From: Lacicoccus halitifaciens
GTDB taxonomy: Bacteria > Bacillota > Bacilli > Staphylococcales > Salinicoccaceae
Reading direction: 5' to 3'
Length of the DNA stretch: 64,000 bases
NCBI RefSeq assembly: GCF_040544485.1
Contig: NZ_JBDZDV010000008.1
Span: 99,179 to 163,178, forward strand
The position numbers and the translations under genes were made by a program. The notes beneath the pieces were generated by a model. It was given only the letters and a program-made list of their open reading frames with translations, was not told the DNA's origin and did no database searches. Positions within the stretch are counted from its first letter, which is position 1. The number at the start of each line of letters is the position of its first letter. Positions 16,514 to 24,588 of the stretch are shown here, piece by piece.

Positions 16514-17092
16514 TCATGAAGTTTCGGAATCGTCGCCAAAGTACTGGCTCTGGTCGGTGAACAGGACGAGCAGTATATACATGATGATGCACAGTGTGAA
16601 GAAGGCAAAGCCCCAGCCGACGGTCTGCTGGTCGATTATCAGGTAGTTGTTGCATAATGTGCTTTCTGCGAATATATACAAGTACGCCATCACCGAGAAT
16701 ACCGTCATCAGCACCAGAAAGAGCATGACTTCGAAAGTTTTCGAGATCTTCTTCCAGCTGTCGCGGAGCGGCACGCCGGCAAGGAACGGCAGTGATATGA
16801 ATTTCCACAGCTCCACATACCAGATTTCAAGTGCCTCATCCATCGCCCGCGGCATCATCCAGTAGACCACGATGACGAGGAAGATCACAACGCCCGGGAG
16901 GCCGGTTTTATTGAAACCGTCGAATATATGGCCGAATCGTTTCTGGAAGAATGGGGCCATCAGCAATCCGGAGACGAATAAAAGCATCATCTGCATATGC
17001 ATGTGGAAGGCCATCACCGATTCGAGCAACTCCCGGACCGGGGGCAGCGCGAGGAACACGAGGAGCGCAAGGCCGTACCAGAACTGTTTCAT
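16514..17092 (-). CDS. Heme-copper operon membrane protein, possibly CtaG-like
   Basis: This 192-residue protein has about five hydrophobic segments. The stretch AFHMHMQMMLLFVSGLLMAPFF (residues about 28-49), rich in His and Met, recalls the HMxxH motif of caa3-type CtaG assembly factors, which help insert copper. It overlaps the Sco gene by four bases and closes the heme-copper operon, so an assembly role or an accessory subunit is likely. The match to CtaG is weak and the protein could be an uncharacterised family. Confidence 0.55.
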   Translation of the reverse strand: MKQFWYGLALLVFLALPPVRELLESVMAFHMHMQMMLLFVSGLLMAPFFQKRFGHIFDGFNKTGLPGVVIFLVIVVYWMMPRAMDEALEIWYVELWKFISLPFLAGVPLRDSWKKISKTFEVMLFLVLMTVFSVMAYLYIFAESTLCNNYLIIDQQTVGWGFAFFTLCIIMYILLVLFTDQSQYFGDDSETS

Positions 17093-17721
17093 CTCAGCCC
17101 CACCTCCCCGTCTGTTTCAACCGCTCGCACGACGGTTTCCGCAGCATGGTCGACATCGCGGTAATCGAGCACCTCGCCGAGCCTGCCGTCCGGCTCTATC
17201 AGATAAAACGATGTGTTGTGCTGATAATCCGTATCACCTTCCGGGATGACCGTGACTCCGTACATCTCAAGGATTCCGGACAAATCGTCCTCATCCGGCA
17301 CACGGAGCATCCGCCACGTTTCGCCGTCCGCCTCGAAGTATCCGGCATAGCGGTCCAGCACTTCAACCGTATCCCTTTCCGTATCGAATGAGATGCTGAG
17401 GAACACCAAATCATCCTGATACTGCCCTGCATCGATCATATCGTAGATATATTTCATATTCGATGACATCTCAGGGCAAGCGGTGGCACATGAAGTGTAG
17501 ATGAACGTCATCAGCATATGCTTACCTTCGAATTCATCGAAATTGTAGGCGCGTCCTTTATTGTCGACGACTTCAATGTTCGGAAATTCAGGCGGCCGCT
17601 CTTTCAGTTCATTCAGCCTCTGCTGCTCGATCGTGAATGCCGAGAAACCGCTTGTCGAGAAAAATATGAGGAGGCCGCCCAGGAATAAAATGACTCCGCT
17701 GATTATGAGTTCTTTTTTCAT
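17089..17721 (-). CDS. SCO1/SenC-family copper chaperone
   Basis: This 210-residue membrane-anchored thioredoxin-fold protein has an N-terminal hydrophobic anchor (residues about 7-23), the copper-binding CxxxC (TSCATACPE, C78 and C82) and the distal His (H168 in YQHNTSF). These are the three copper ligands of Sco proteins, which load the CuA site of subunit II. Its place between the catalytic subunit gene and a CtaG-like gene, together with an intact CuA site in the operon, fits that job. It acts on the outer face of the membrane. Confidence 0.92.
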   Translation of the reverse strand: MKKELIISGVILFLGGLLIFFSTSGFSAFTIEQQRLNELKERPPEFPNIEVVDNKGRAYNFDEFEGKHMLMTFIYTSCATACPEMSSNMKYIYDMIDAGQYQDDLVFLSISFDTERDTVEVLDRYAGYFEADGETWRMLRVPDEDDLSGILEMYGVTVIPEGDTDYQHNTSFYLIEPDGRLGEVLDYRDVDHAAETVVRAVETDGEVGLR

Positions 17722-17749
17722 CCATCATGACCTCCCTTGATATTAATCA

Positions 17750-19393
17750 TTAAAACGTCCGGATCGGCGGGGAGCCCGGCGGCGCATTGCCGATCAGATC
17801 GACAAGCGGCACGAGATAACCCATGGAGATGATCAGCACAGCAACGATGACCCAGAGTCCCCAATTTTCCGTCCATTTCGGTGTTTTATGCGCATCTTCC
17901 TCCTCCTCTTCGACGACCATGAACGGTGTATAGCCTTTCGGAGAGAGGAACATCAGGTGATAGACGATATAGACCATCAATACGACACCGGCAAAAAGTA
18001 GTATGCCTCCGGCCCCGACGAAAAGCAGGTACGGGTCCCATTCGAGCGCCGTGGCATTGCCGCCGTAAGTCGTGTATTCCGTACGGCGCGGGGAGCCGAT
18101 CAGACCGACGTAGGACATCGACAGTGTCATGAACAGCATGCCGACAGTCCAGAGCATCGTCTGCCAGATGCCGAGGTTATGGATCTTTTTGGTCAGCACC
18201 CTGCCCGACAGATGCGGGATGAGCCAGTAAACCAGGCCGAAGAATGTCAGCACGACCGCGACACCGACGGTTACATGGAAGTGCCCGACCACCCACAGGG
18301 TGTTGTGGACGACCTGGTTCAGCTGGTTGTTGGTCTGCGCGATCCCGCCGGCACCGCCGAAGATGAATGAAATCATCGCAAGCATGATGGTGAGGAACCG
18401 CACGTCATGCCACGGCAGTGTCCAGAACCAGCCGAGCAGGCCTTTACCGCCGCGACGGCGGCCCGTCCGTTCAAGCATGGCGAACAATGCGAAAGCAGTC
18501 AGAAGCGACGGTACGGCGATCGCAAGGCTCATGAACAGATGCATGAACTTCAATCCTTCCGAGAAGCCCGGATCCACGATCTGATGGTGGAAACCGCCGG
18601 GCACGTTCAGGACGACGATCAGTATGACGACGGCCCTCGCGAGCGAATCGCTGAACAGCTTGCCGCCGATGACTTTCGGTGTGACCATGTACCATGCCGA
18701 GACCGCGACCAGGTACCAGACGTTGACGAGTGTATGACCGAATGCCCAGAATAAAGTACGCGTCAGCATGACATTTATTGTATCGATCCAGCCGAACGTC
18801 CATGGGATGATGTAGAACACTTCCGCCGCGACGAACAACGTCGCAAAAGTTATGAGGATATATACGCCGACCGCGAAGAATGCGAACAGCGGCAGGTGCT
18901 TACCCTTATTCCGCCGCTTCCAGCGGAATGCGCTGATGAACACGCCGAGGCCTGAGAGCCAGATGTTCAGTACGACGAAGACCAGTCCGATATAGAACCA
19001 CGGATTTGCAGCCATCGGTGCATAAAACGTGTACAGCACCGTCGCTTCACCCGCGAGCACCATGATGGTGACGAGGAGTGCACCGAACATGAACAGCCCG
19101 TATGCGACCCACCCCATCATCCGTATGCCCCTGGTCAGTCCGCCGAGGACATAGTCCGTCGCCGACCATAAGTAGCCGTTCATGAAAAGCGTCGTGAAAG
19201 CGAGTATCAGGAAAATTCCGTGAAGCGTCAGCACTTCGTAGTAGTTGATGCCGCCGACGATTTCAAGTACACCGGCACGGTTCAGCCCCTGGATGAGGCC
19301 GAGGAATCCCCCGACTAGGAGGAGCACGAAAGCTGTTGCGAAGTTCGTCAATGCAAGCTTGTTTGCTGTGACGATTTTAAGTGGTCTATTCAT
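17750..19393 (-). CDS. Heme-copper oxidoreductase catalytic subunit I, B-family (ba3-like), possible CuA-type NO reductase
   Basis: This 547-residue protein has about 13 membrane helices. It has all histidines of a heme-copper centre: H58 and H373 (low-spin heme), H371 (high-spin heme), and H220, H269 and H270 (CuB or FeB). The overall match is to B-family (b(o/a)3-type) oxidase subunit I. However, the residue four after H220, the cross-linked Tyr of oxygen reductases (HPxVY), is Asn224 (HTLVN). NO reductases derived from this superfamily also lack that Tyr, so the enzyme may reduce NO rather than O2. The ATG at 19393 follows GGAGGAGTG; a longer frame to 19462 would translate through that site. 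The operon reads: 52-residue subunit, subunit II, subunit I, Sco, CtaG-like. Confidence 0.88.
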   Translation of the reverse strand: MNRPLKIVTANKLALTNFATAFVLLLVGGFLGLIQGLNRAGVLEIVGGINYYEVLTLHGIFLILAFTTLFMNGYLWSATDYVLGGLTRGIRMMGWVAYGLFMFGALLVTIMVLAGEATVLYTFYAPMAANPWFYIGLVFVVLNIWLSGLGVFISAFRWKRRNKGKHLPLFAFFAVGVYILITFATLFVAAEVFYIIPWTFGWIDTINVMLTRTLFWAFGHTLVNVWYLVAVSAWYMVTPKVIGGKLFSDSLARAVVILIVVLNVPGGFHHQIVDPGFSEGLKFMHLFMSLAIAVPSLLTAFALFAMLERTGRRRGGKGLLGWFWTLPWHDVRFLTIMLAMISFIFGGAGGIAQTNNQLNQVVHNTLWVVGHFHVTVGVAVVLTFFGLVYWLIPHLSGRVLTKKIHNLGIWQTMLWTVGMLFMTLSMSYVGLIGSPRRTEYTTYGGNATALEWDPYLLFVGAGGILLFAGVVLMVYIVYHLMFLSPKGYTPFMVVEEEEEDAHKTPKWTENWGLWVIVAVLIISMGYLVPLVDLIGNAPPGSPPIRTF

Positions 19394-19398
19394 TCTCT

Positions 19399-19869
19399 TC
19401 ACTCCTCCACCGTGATCGTTGCGGACATCGTCTGGTGGCCGACGCCGCAGTATTCGTTGCATACCATGATGTACTCGCCCGCTTCGTGGAATGTCTGTGT
19501 GATCTCCTGGATATACCCCGGCACGACCATCGTGTTCAAGTTCGTATGCGGCACATTGACACCATGCACGACATCTTTCGTCGCCATCCTGAATGTCACT
19601 TCCGCACCTTCCGGCACCGTGATTTCACCGGGCTCGAATTGGAACGCCTGCAACGTCATGATTACCTCATACTGGTTCTCCCCCGTCTCATAAACACCGG
19701 GCTCGGAGAATTCCGGATGTTCCTCGACCGTCTGGGGATCGATGTGTTCCTGGTGTGAAGGCGGCGCCATGCCGAGTGCGAAAGCCTGGTAGCCTGTGAT
19801 GCCCATCGCGATGATGATGATGCCGATTGCGATGATCATCCATATTTCTTCCATCCTGTTCATTTTCAT
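19399..19869 (-). CDS. Heme-copper oxidoreductase subunit II with CuA site
   Basis: This 156-residue protein has one N-terminal membrane helix (about residues 9-31) and a cupredoxin domain. The CuA ligands are complete: H102 in DVVHGV, then C137, C141, H145 and M148 in CNEYCGVGHQTM. It accepts electrons, probably from a cytochrome c, on the outer face and passes them to subunit I. A short, one-helix subunit II is typical of the B-family. It lies 27 bases after the small-subunit gene and 5 bases before subunit I. Confidence 0.93.
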   Translation of the reverse strand: MKMNRMEEIWMIIAIGIIIIAMGITGYQAFALGMAPPSHQEHIDPQTVEEHPEFSEPGVYETGENQYEVIMTLQAFQFEPGEITVPEGAEVTFRMATKDVVHGVNVPHTNLNTMVVPGYIQEITQTFHEAGEYIMVCNEYCGVGHQTMSATITVEE

Positions 19870-19896
19870 GTTTTGTAAACCCCTTTCCCATCCTTT

Positions 19897-20055
19897 TTAA
19901 AAGCGCATGATGAATAAAACGAGCAGTACACCGGTCCACAGGACGATCGATCCGCCCACGAAGAATATTGTGGAGAACAGTGTGCCCTTCAGGGACAACT
20001 GCTCCTCCGTGCTTCTTTCAACCGGCTTTTCCTCTTCTCTCAGTCTCTTTTTCAT
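19897..20055 (-). CDS. Small single-helix subunit of the heme-copper enzyme (subunit IIa-like)
   Basis: This 52-residue protein begins MKKRLREEEKPV, continues as a charged segment to about residue 22, and then forms one membrane helix (about residues 25-49) ending IMRF. The start ATG lies 7 bases after GGGAGGGA. It is the first gene of the operon, right after the CRP-controlled promoter. Its size, topology and position match the small subunit (IIa or CbaD-type) that supplies the extra helix in ba3-type enzymes. The assignment rests on context and topology. Confidence 0.8.
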   Translation of the reverse strand: MKKRLREEEKPVERSTEEQLSLKGTLFSTIFFVGGSIVLWTGVLLVLFIMRF

Positions 20056-20093
20056 GGATATCCCTCCCGTCGATTCATTTCCGTTCTTTGATC

Positions 20094-20143
20094 TGATTCA
20101 AGTATATAACCAATACGGGAGCGCCATTGTGATCCTGGTCACA
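20094..20143 (-). promoter_or_regulatory. Class II CRP-type activator site and promoter of the heme-copper operon
   Basis: TGTGA-TCCTGG-TCACA at 20128-20143 is a perfect CRP-type palindrome. On the minus strand a -10 TATACT lies at 20101-20106 with no good -35, giving a start near 20094. The palindrome centre (20135.5) is then at about -41.5, the position for class II activation. The Crp-family protein encoded at 15245 has the matching recognition residues. Activation is inferred. Confidence 0.75.
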
Positions 20144-20197
20144 TCATGAAGGGATTTTTCAGGAGTTTTATAACTGAATTTTCAGTTAAATGAAGGC

Positions 20198-20233
20198 ATA
20201 AAAAAAGCAGCACACCTTCTATAGTGTGCTGCT
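20198..20233 (-). terminator. Intrinsic terminator of pepF
   Basis: AGCAGCACAC pairs with GTGTGCTGCT around an 8-base loop, preceded on the plus strand by a run of As (Ts for minus-strand transcription). It lies about 200 bases past the pepF stop. Confidence 0.85.
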
Positions 20234-20395
20234 CAAACAAAGGGGATGGGAGAAATTTTTCACTGTTTTAACAAAGGGGTATGTTTTTCAGTGATAAAAT
20301 TTTCATGTATAAAATATAACATCCCGCAAGGCTTCAAGCAACATTTTGAACAGCTTTTCACAATTTGTTCATAATGTAAACGTATTCACATACTT

Positions 20396-20420
20396 ACTTG
20401 TCTATAAATTATAGACAAGT
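20396..20420. other. Perfect 12-bp inverted repeat downstream of pepF
   Basis: Arms ACTTGTCTATAA and TTATAGACAAGT flank a single A. It lies 17 bp beyond the pepF stop, with no T run on either strand, so it is not a simple terminator. The form looks like a dimeric-regulator operator, but no promoter depending on it was identified. The rest of the 20234-20437 gap is AT-rich and holds nothing else I recognise. Confidence 0.6.
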
Positions 20421-20437
20421 AGTGATTTTAGCCTGTT

Positions 20438-22237
20438 TTACGCCTCTTCCAGCAGTTTTTCAAATTCGTCCAGCTGGCTTTCAAAGACTTTCATCGCGTT
20501 TGAAATCGGCTCAGGAGTTGTCATATCGACGCCTGCATTCTTCAGAATCTCGATTGGATAATTCGAGGAGCCTTTCTTCAGGAATTCGTTGATGTAACGG
20601 TCCCGCACGTCTTCCCCGCCTTCAAGCACCTGCTTCGACAGCGTCGCCGCCGCAGCATAGCCCGTGGCGTACTGGTAGACGTAATAATTCATATAGAAGT
20701 GCGGGATGCGCGCCCACTCGACTTCGATATGCTCATCGTAATCCACGGCCGGCCCGTAATACTTCTTGTTCAGTTCCCCGTACACTTCACTCAGCTTTGA
20801 TGCCGTGAGTGGCACGCCGCTTTCTTTCAATGTGTGGATTTCATGTTCGAATTCCGCGAACATCGTCTGGCGGAACACGGTGCCCCTGAAACCTTCGAGC
20901 TGCTCGTTCAAGAGGTACAGCTTCTTCTTCGTGTCATCCAGGTTTTCATACATATAGTCCGCAAGCAGCGCCTCATTGAATGTGCTCGCAACTTCGGCGA
21001 CGAAGATCGAATAGCCCGCCTGGTTTGAAGTCTGGTGCTTCCGGCTGTAGTAGCTGTGGACCGAATGACCGAACTCATGCGCAAGCGTGAACAGGTTGTC
21101 CACGTTGTCCTGCCAGTTCATCAGAATAAAAGGATTGGTGCCGTAAGTGCCGGAGGAATACGCGCCGCTGCGCTTCCCTTTATTCTCGTAGACGTCCACC
21201 CAGCGGTTGTTCAGGCCTTCATCGAGTATGGACAGATAGTCCTCACCCATCGGGGAGAGCCCGGATTTCAGCCAGTCCTTCGCCTCTTCGTAAGTCACTT
21301 CAAAATCCACGTCCCCGACGAGCGGTGTGTAGATGTCGTACATCTTCAATTCATCGAGCCCGAGGACCTTTTTGCGCAGTTCAGTGTAGCGGTGCAGCAG
21401 GTGCAGATTGTCATTGACCGTCTCCACAAGCTGGTCGTACACACTTTCAGGGATGTGGTTGTTCGACAGCGCCTGGTGGCGGCTCGACTCGTAGCCCCTC
21501 ACGTTCGCACTGAAGATGTGTGTGTTGACGACGCCGGAGAGTGTCTGGCTCAAGGTGTTCTTATATGCCTCATATGCCGTATACAAATTTTCGTAGGCAG
21601 ATTTTCTGAGGGTGCGGTCTGTTGATTTCAACAGATCCACATACGTCCCCTGCGTGAGCGTGTGGGTATTGCCTTCGGAGTCGACTGCCGGTTCGAATTC
21701 AAGGTCTGCGTTGTTGAACATGCCGAATACCGATGACGGCGTCGACATGACCTCCCCCGCCTGGGCGATCAGCTTCTCCTCTTTATCGCTCAAGACATGA
21801 GGGCGTTCATTGTTCAGTATTTCAAGGTCGAACTTGAACTCTTTCAGGCGCTCGTCTTCCATGTATGCCTTTAAAGTCTCTTCGTCGAGCTTCAATATTT
21901 CAGGGACAAGGAAGCTCCATGCCGAGTTGAATTTCACCGCAAGCGTGCGGGCACGGCTTTCCAGTGCACTGTAAGTATCATTCGATGTATCCTGGTCATG
22001 TTTCAGATGCGCATAGACGAACAGCCGGCCGAGTCGTTCACCGAGCGCGCGTTCCGTCTCGAGCGCTTCCAGCAGCGATTCCGCTGAATTTATATTGCCT
22101 TTGAATTTCTCTTCATCGCCGAGATGTGCCTCAAGCTTTTCATACTCTGCCTCGAACGCCTCATCGCTTTCGAAGATCGTCGTGAGATCCCAAGTATTTT
22201 CAAGCTTCTGCTCATCTCTTGTAATAAGTTCCGCCAT
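20438..22237 (-). CDS. pepF: Oligoendopeptidase F
   Basis: This 599-residue M3-family zinc metallopeptidase cleaves peptides of roughly 7-17 residues in the cytoplasm. The zinc motif HEFGH (H387, E388, H391) and the downstream Glu in the STFNEALL segment are present, and the length is normal for PepF. The start is the ATG at 22237 (MAELITRDE), 5 bases after TTGGAGGGG; the longer frame to 22276 runs through that site. It lies downstream of coiA on the minus strand, as in staphylococci (mecA-coiA-pepF). Confidence 0.96.
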   Translation of the reverse strand: MAELITRDEQKLENTWDLTTIFESDEAFEAEYEKLEAHLGDEEKFKGNINSAESLLEALETERALGERLGRLFVYAHLKHDQDTSNDTYSALESRARTLAVKFNSAWSFLVPEILKLDEETLKAYMEDERLKEFKFDLEILNNERPHVLSDKEEKLIAQAGEVMSTPSSVFGMFNNADLEFEPAVDSEGNTHTLTQGTYVDLLKSTDRTLRKSAYENLYTAYEAYKNTLSQTLSGVVNTHIFSANVRGYESSRHQALSNNHIPESVYDQLVETVNDNLHLLHRYTELRKKVLGLDELKMYDIYTPLVGDVDFEVTYEEAKDWLKSGLSPMGEDYLSILDEGLNNRWVDVYENKGKRSGAYSSGTYGTNPFILMNWQDNVDNLFTLAHEFGHSVHSYYSRKHQTSNQAGYSIFVAEVASTFNEALLADYMYENLDDTKKKLYLLNEQLEGFRGTVFRQTMFAEFEHEIHTLKESGVPLTASKLSEVYGELNKKYYGPAVDYDEHIEVEWARIPHFYMNYYVYQYATGYAAAATLSKQVLEGGEDVRDRYINEFLKKGSSNYPIEILKNAGVDMTTPEPISNAMKVFESQLDEFEKLLEEA

Positions 22238-22272
22238 GTAAACCCCTCCAAATGTTTGATAGTCCAATTTTC

Positions 22273-23265
22273 TCAATTCTTATTGGAAATTTCAAGTTTC
22301 GAACCTTTATGTGAATTATATAACATTAAATAGTCTTTGATCAGATCTTTCGCAAGCTGCGCCTTTGCGGGCGCACCGTAAATCTGCCTGGCCTTCAGCA
22401 TCTCCTTGAACAGCTCCATATTGAACGTCCCCCGGTCAAGGTGGTAGTAAATGAACAGCTTCCACTCGAGCGGCGGGTTCATGATCAGGCGCTCGGCCGG
22501 CGTTGTATATTTCAAATACCCGGGCAGCGTTTCGACAGTGAGGCCTGTATGATAGAGGAAAGTCAACGTCAGGTTCTGCACCGTGCGCCTGCTGCGCTCC
22601 CGGCTGACGATGGCTTCAAGTTCATGGTTGGAAAGCCTGTGCGGAACGAGATTCTCCACCGGGATACGTCCGGCCAGCGATTTCACATCCAGCCGCTCTT
22701 TTTTGAAATAAAACCTGTCTCCGCCTGCGTGGTGGCGGATATGCAGAATGAACACCTGCTTCGATTTCATGTCGATCGTGAATAGCTTCCCTTCCTTCTG
22801 TGTCGAAAGCTGGAAATGTGTCGGCCGGATGTAAGGGCCGGCCCTCCTGATTGCGGCATCATCAAGCAGCCAGATCACATCGATGCCGATCGAGGCATAT
22901 CCTTCGGTTCGGTCGATGATCAGCTGCGGGGAAATTGTGGACAGCTGGATTTCGAGTGCGAGACTTTTCCCGATCAGAAGATCCGCAATCTGCTCTATGT
23001 CCCGAAGGTAATATTCCATAGCAACCGGGTAATGCGGCGAGAGTGCAAGATAAAGATCATGTTTCAGTTCGAGATGCTCCACCGACTCCCTCTTGTAGAG
23101 GTACCTCATGCAGTCGAGTATATGATGGTGCGAAAAATGCGCAGTCTTCACCGGGCCCTGCTTCAAAGTGACACGTGAATCACAGACCGGACAGAAATAT
23201 TGCCGGCCCTTTTCGGCGTTTTCGGCAAGCACCTGGCCGCCGTTTTCATCTACAGCTAATATCAA
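22273..23265 (-). CDS. coiA: CoiA-like competence protein
   Basis: This 330-residue protein has the CoiA layout: a zinc-finger-like N terminus (CPVC near residue 25, HFSHHH near residue 44) and a nuclease-like core (ALEIQLSTIS near residue 104, GIDVIWLLDD near residue 126). In competent streptococci CoiA helps process incoming DNA for recombination. The start is TTG at 23265, 8 bases after AAGGGGG. That ribosome site lies in the 3' arm of the mecA terminator. It sits between mecA and pepF, as in staphylococci. Confidence 0.88.
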   Translation of the reverse strand: MILAVDENGGQVLAENAEKGRQYFCPVCDSRVTLKQGPVKTAHFSHHHILDCMRYLYKRESVEHLELKHDLYLALSPHYPVAMEYYLRDIEQIADLLIGKSLALEIQLSTISPQLIIDRTEGYASIGIDVIWLLDDAAIRRAGPYIRPTHFQLSTQKEGKLFTIDMKSKQVFILHIRHHAGGDRFYFKKERLDVKSLAGRIPVENLVPHRLSNHELEAIVSRERSRRTVQNLTLTFLYHTGLTVETLPGYLKYTTPAERLIMNPPLEWKLFIYYHLDRGTFNMELFKEMLKARQIYGAPAKAQLAKDLIKDYLMLYNSHKGSKLEISNKN

Positions 23266-23268
23266 AAT

Positions 23269-23309
23269 AAAAACCCCCTTTCCTATATATGCCGGAAAAG
23301 GGGGTTTTT
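23269..23309. terminator. Terminator of mecA, overlapping the coiA ribosome-binding site
   Basis: AAAAACCCCCTTTCC pairs with GGAAAAGGGGGTTTTT (one bulged A) around a loop of 10 bases. On the minus strand its T run and GGGGG arm form the coiA ribosome site, three to eight bases before the TTG start. Readthrough RNA from mecA would fold this site away. Confidence 0.8.
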
Positions 23310-23332
23310 CATTTATTTTATTGTCAGATAAA

Positions 23333-23992
23333 TTATTTTTCCTGAAAAAATCTTCTTACTTGTGCGCGTACGTTATGACTCATGATGATTTCACCATATT
23401 CTTCAATCAATGCCGGCGCGACTTCCGCCGGATTGCTGTACTCTGTCAATGATGCCATCACGCCCTGGACTTCGTCCCTCGTCAGGCGGTGGTCGAAAAT
23501 GATTTCATAGTAGTACTCACCGCTGTATACATGCAGCAGATCTTCATACACTGTCTCATCCTGTTCGATCTGGTGAGCATATTCGATCAATGTTTCAAAA
23601 TCATCAAACTTCACCATAGCGGATTCCACTACAGGCTCACGCTTTTCTGTCCCGGTGGCGCCTTCGACCGCATCGTTTAAGAATGATTCAATGTCGTTAT
23701 CATTAATGTTCATGTTGGATTGGTCCATAGCATAATCTTCCTCACCGTTTTGAGATTTTGATACAATCACTTCTATGCCCCGGTCATATGCATGAACCTG
23801 AATCCACAGCGGACCTTCCATTCCAAAGCCTTCCCCGTGCTCCACATTGACTTCATCCATTACAGACCAGAAAAACTCTTCGCCGCGCTTCCTGTTCATC
23901 CAGAGTTCATCTCTGTCAAAACCCCGCTTCTCGATGTCGGCGTAAGTCATAAAGAATTTTATCGTCGATTCGTTGACACGTTCTATCCTCAT
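23333..23992 (-). CDS. mecA: Adaptor protein MecA
   Basis: This 219-residue adaptor targets proteins such as ComK-type regulators to ClpC. It begins with the conserved MRIERVNESTIKFFMTYADIEKRGF and has an acidic, degenerate middle (about residues 80-115), followed by the ClpC-binding domain (DFETLIEYAHQIEQDETVYED onward). The ATG at 23992 follows AGAGGAAG; a GTG nine bases upstream is too close to it. It lies downstream of spx and upstream of coiA. It is unrelated to the methicillin-resistance gene of the same name. Confidence 0.95.
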   Translation of the reverse strand: MRIERVNESTIKFFMTYADIEKRGFDRDELWMNRKRGEEFFWSVMDEVNVEHGEGFGMEGPLWIQVHAYDRGIEVIVSKSQNGEEDYAMDQSNMNINDNDIESFLNDAVEGATGTEKREPVVESAMVKFDDFETLIEYAHQIEQDETVYEDLLHVYSGEYYYEIIFDHRLTRDEVQGVMASLTEYSNPAEVAPALIEEYGEIIMSHNVRAQVRRFFQEK

Positions 23993-24093
23993 TGATTTCA
24001 CTTCCTCTCACAAGAGACTTATTACTTATAGTATACCTTCATTTACGAAAATAAAACAAATACATTGTTTCGTTCAATAAAGTATAGTCAAAA

Positions 24094-24123
24094 AGCCTGT
24101 GGATTTCAAGAAATCCGCAGGCT
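24094..24123 (-). terminator. Intrinsic terminator of spx
   Basis: AGCCTGTGGATTTC pairs with GAAATCCGCAGGCT (one wobble) around AA. AAAAA on the plus-strand left gives Ts for minus-strand transcription. It is 66 bases past the spx stop. Confidence 0.88.
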
Positions 24124-24189
24124 CGTGTAGAATATATCAGTTTATATAAGGGGGGAACAAACTGAATTTAAAAGTTATTGAATGGTTGA

Positions 24190-24588
24190 TTACATCTCTG
24201 CAAGTCTTTTTGCTTCAAGAAGATGGAAGTTTCTCACTTTACGTGGAAGGAAACGACGGATCTCATCTTCGTTATAACCAACCTGCAGACGTTTTTCGTC
24301 CATTATGATCGGCCTTCTCAAAAGACCTGGATTTTCCATGATTAATGTGTATAATTCTTTCATAGGTAAAGATTCGATATCCACATTCAACTTTTGAAAA
24401 GTTTTTGAACGGGTTGAGATGATTTCATCCGTGCCATCTTCAGTCATTCTTAAGATTGCCTTGACCTCTTCCAGAGTCAGCGGCTCGGAGAATATATTTC
24501 TTTCAGTATAAGGAATTTCATTTTCTTGCAACCACGCTTTAGCTTTCCGGCAAGACGTGCAACTTGGAGAAGTAAACAGTGTTACCAT
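24190..24588 (-). CDS. spx: Global thiol-stress regulator Spx
   Basis: This 132-residue ArsC-like protein has the redox switch CxxC at C10 and C13 (SPSCTSCRKAK). Spx binds the RNA polymerase alpha subunit and redirects transcription under disulfide stress; YjbH and ClpXP keep it low. The ATG at 24588 follows GGAG. The longer frame begins nine bases earlier at a GTG too close to it. A likely promoter (-10 TATACT at 24627-24632) lies upstream. It is monocistronic, with its own strong terminator, and divergent from trpS as in staphylococci. Confidence 0.96.
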   Translation of the reverse strand: MVTLFTSPSCTSCRKAKAWLQENEIPYTERNIFSEPLTLEEVKAILRMTEDGTDEIISTRSKTFQKLNVDIESLPMKELYTLIMENPGLLRRPIIMDEKRLQVGYNEDEIRRFLPRKVRNFHLLEAKRLAEM

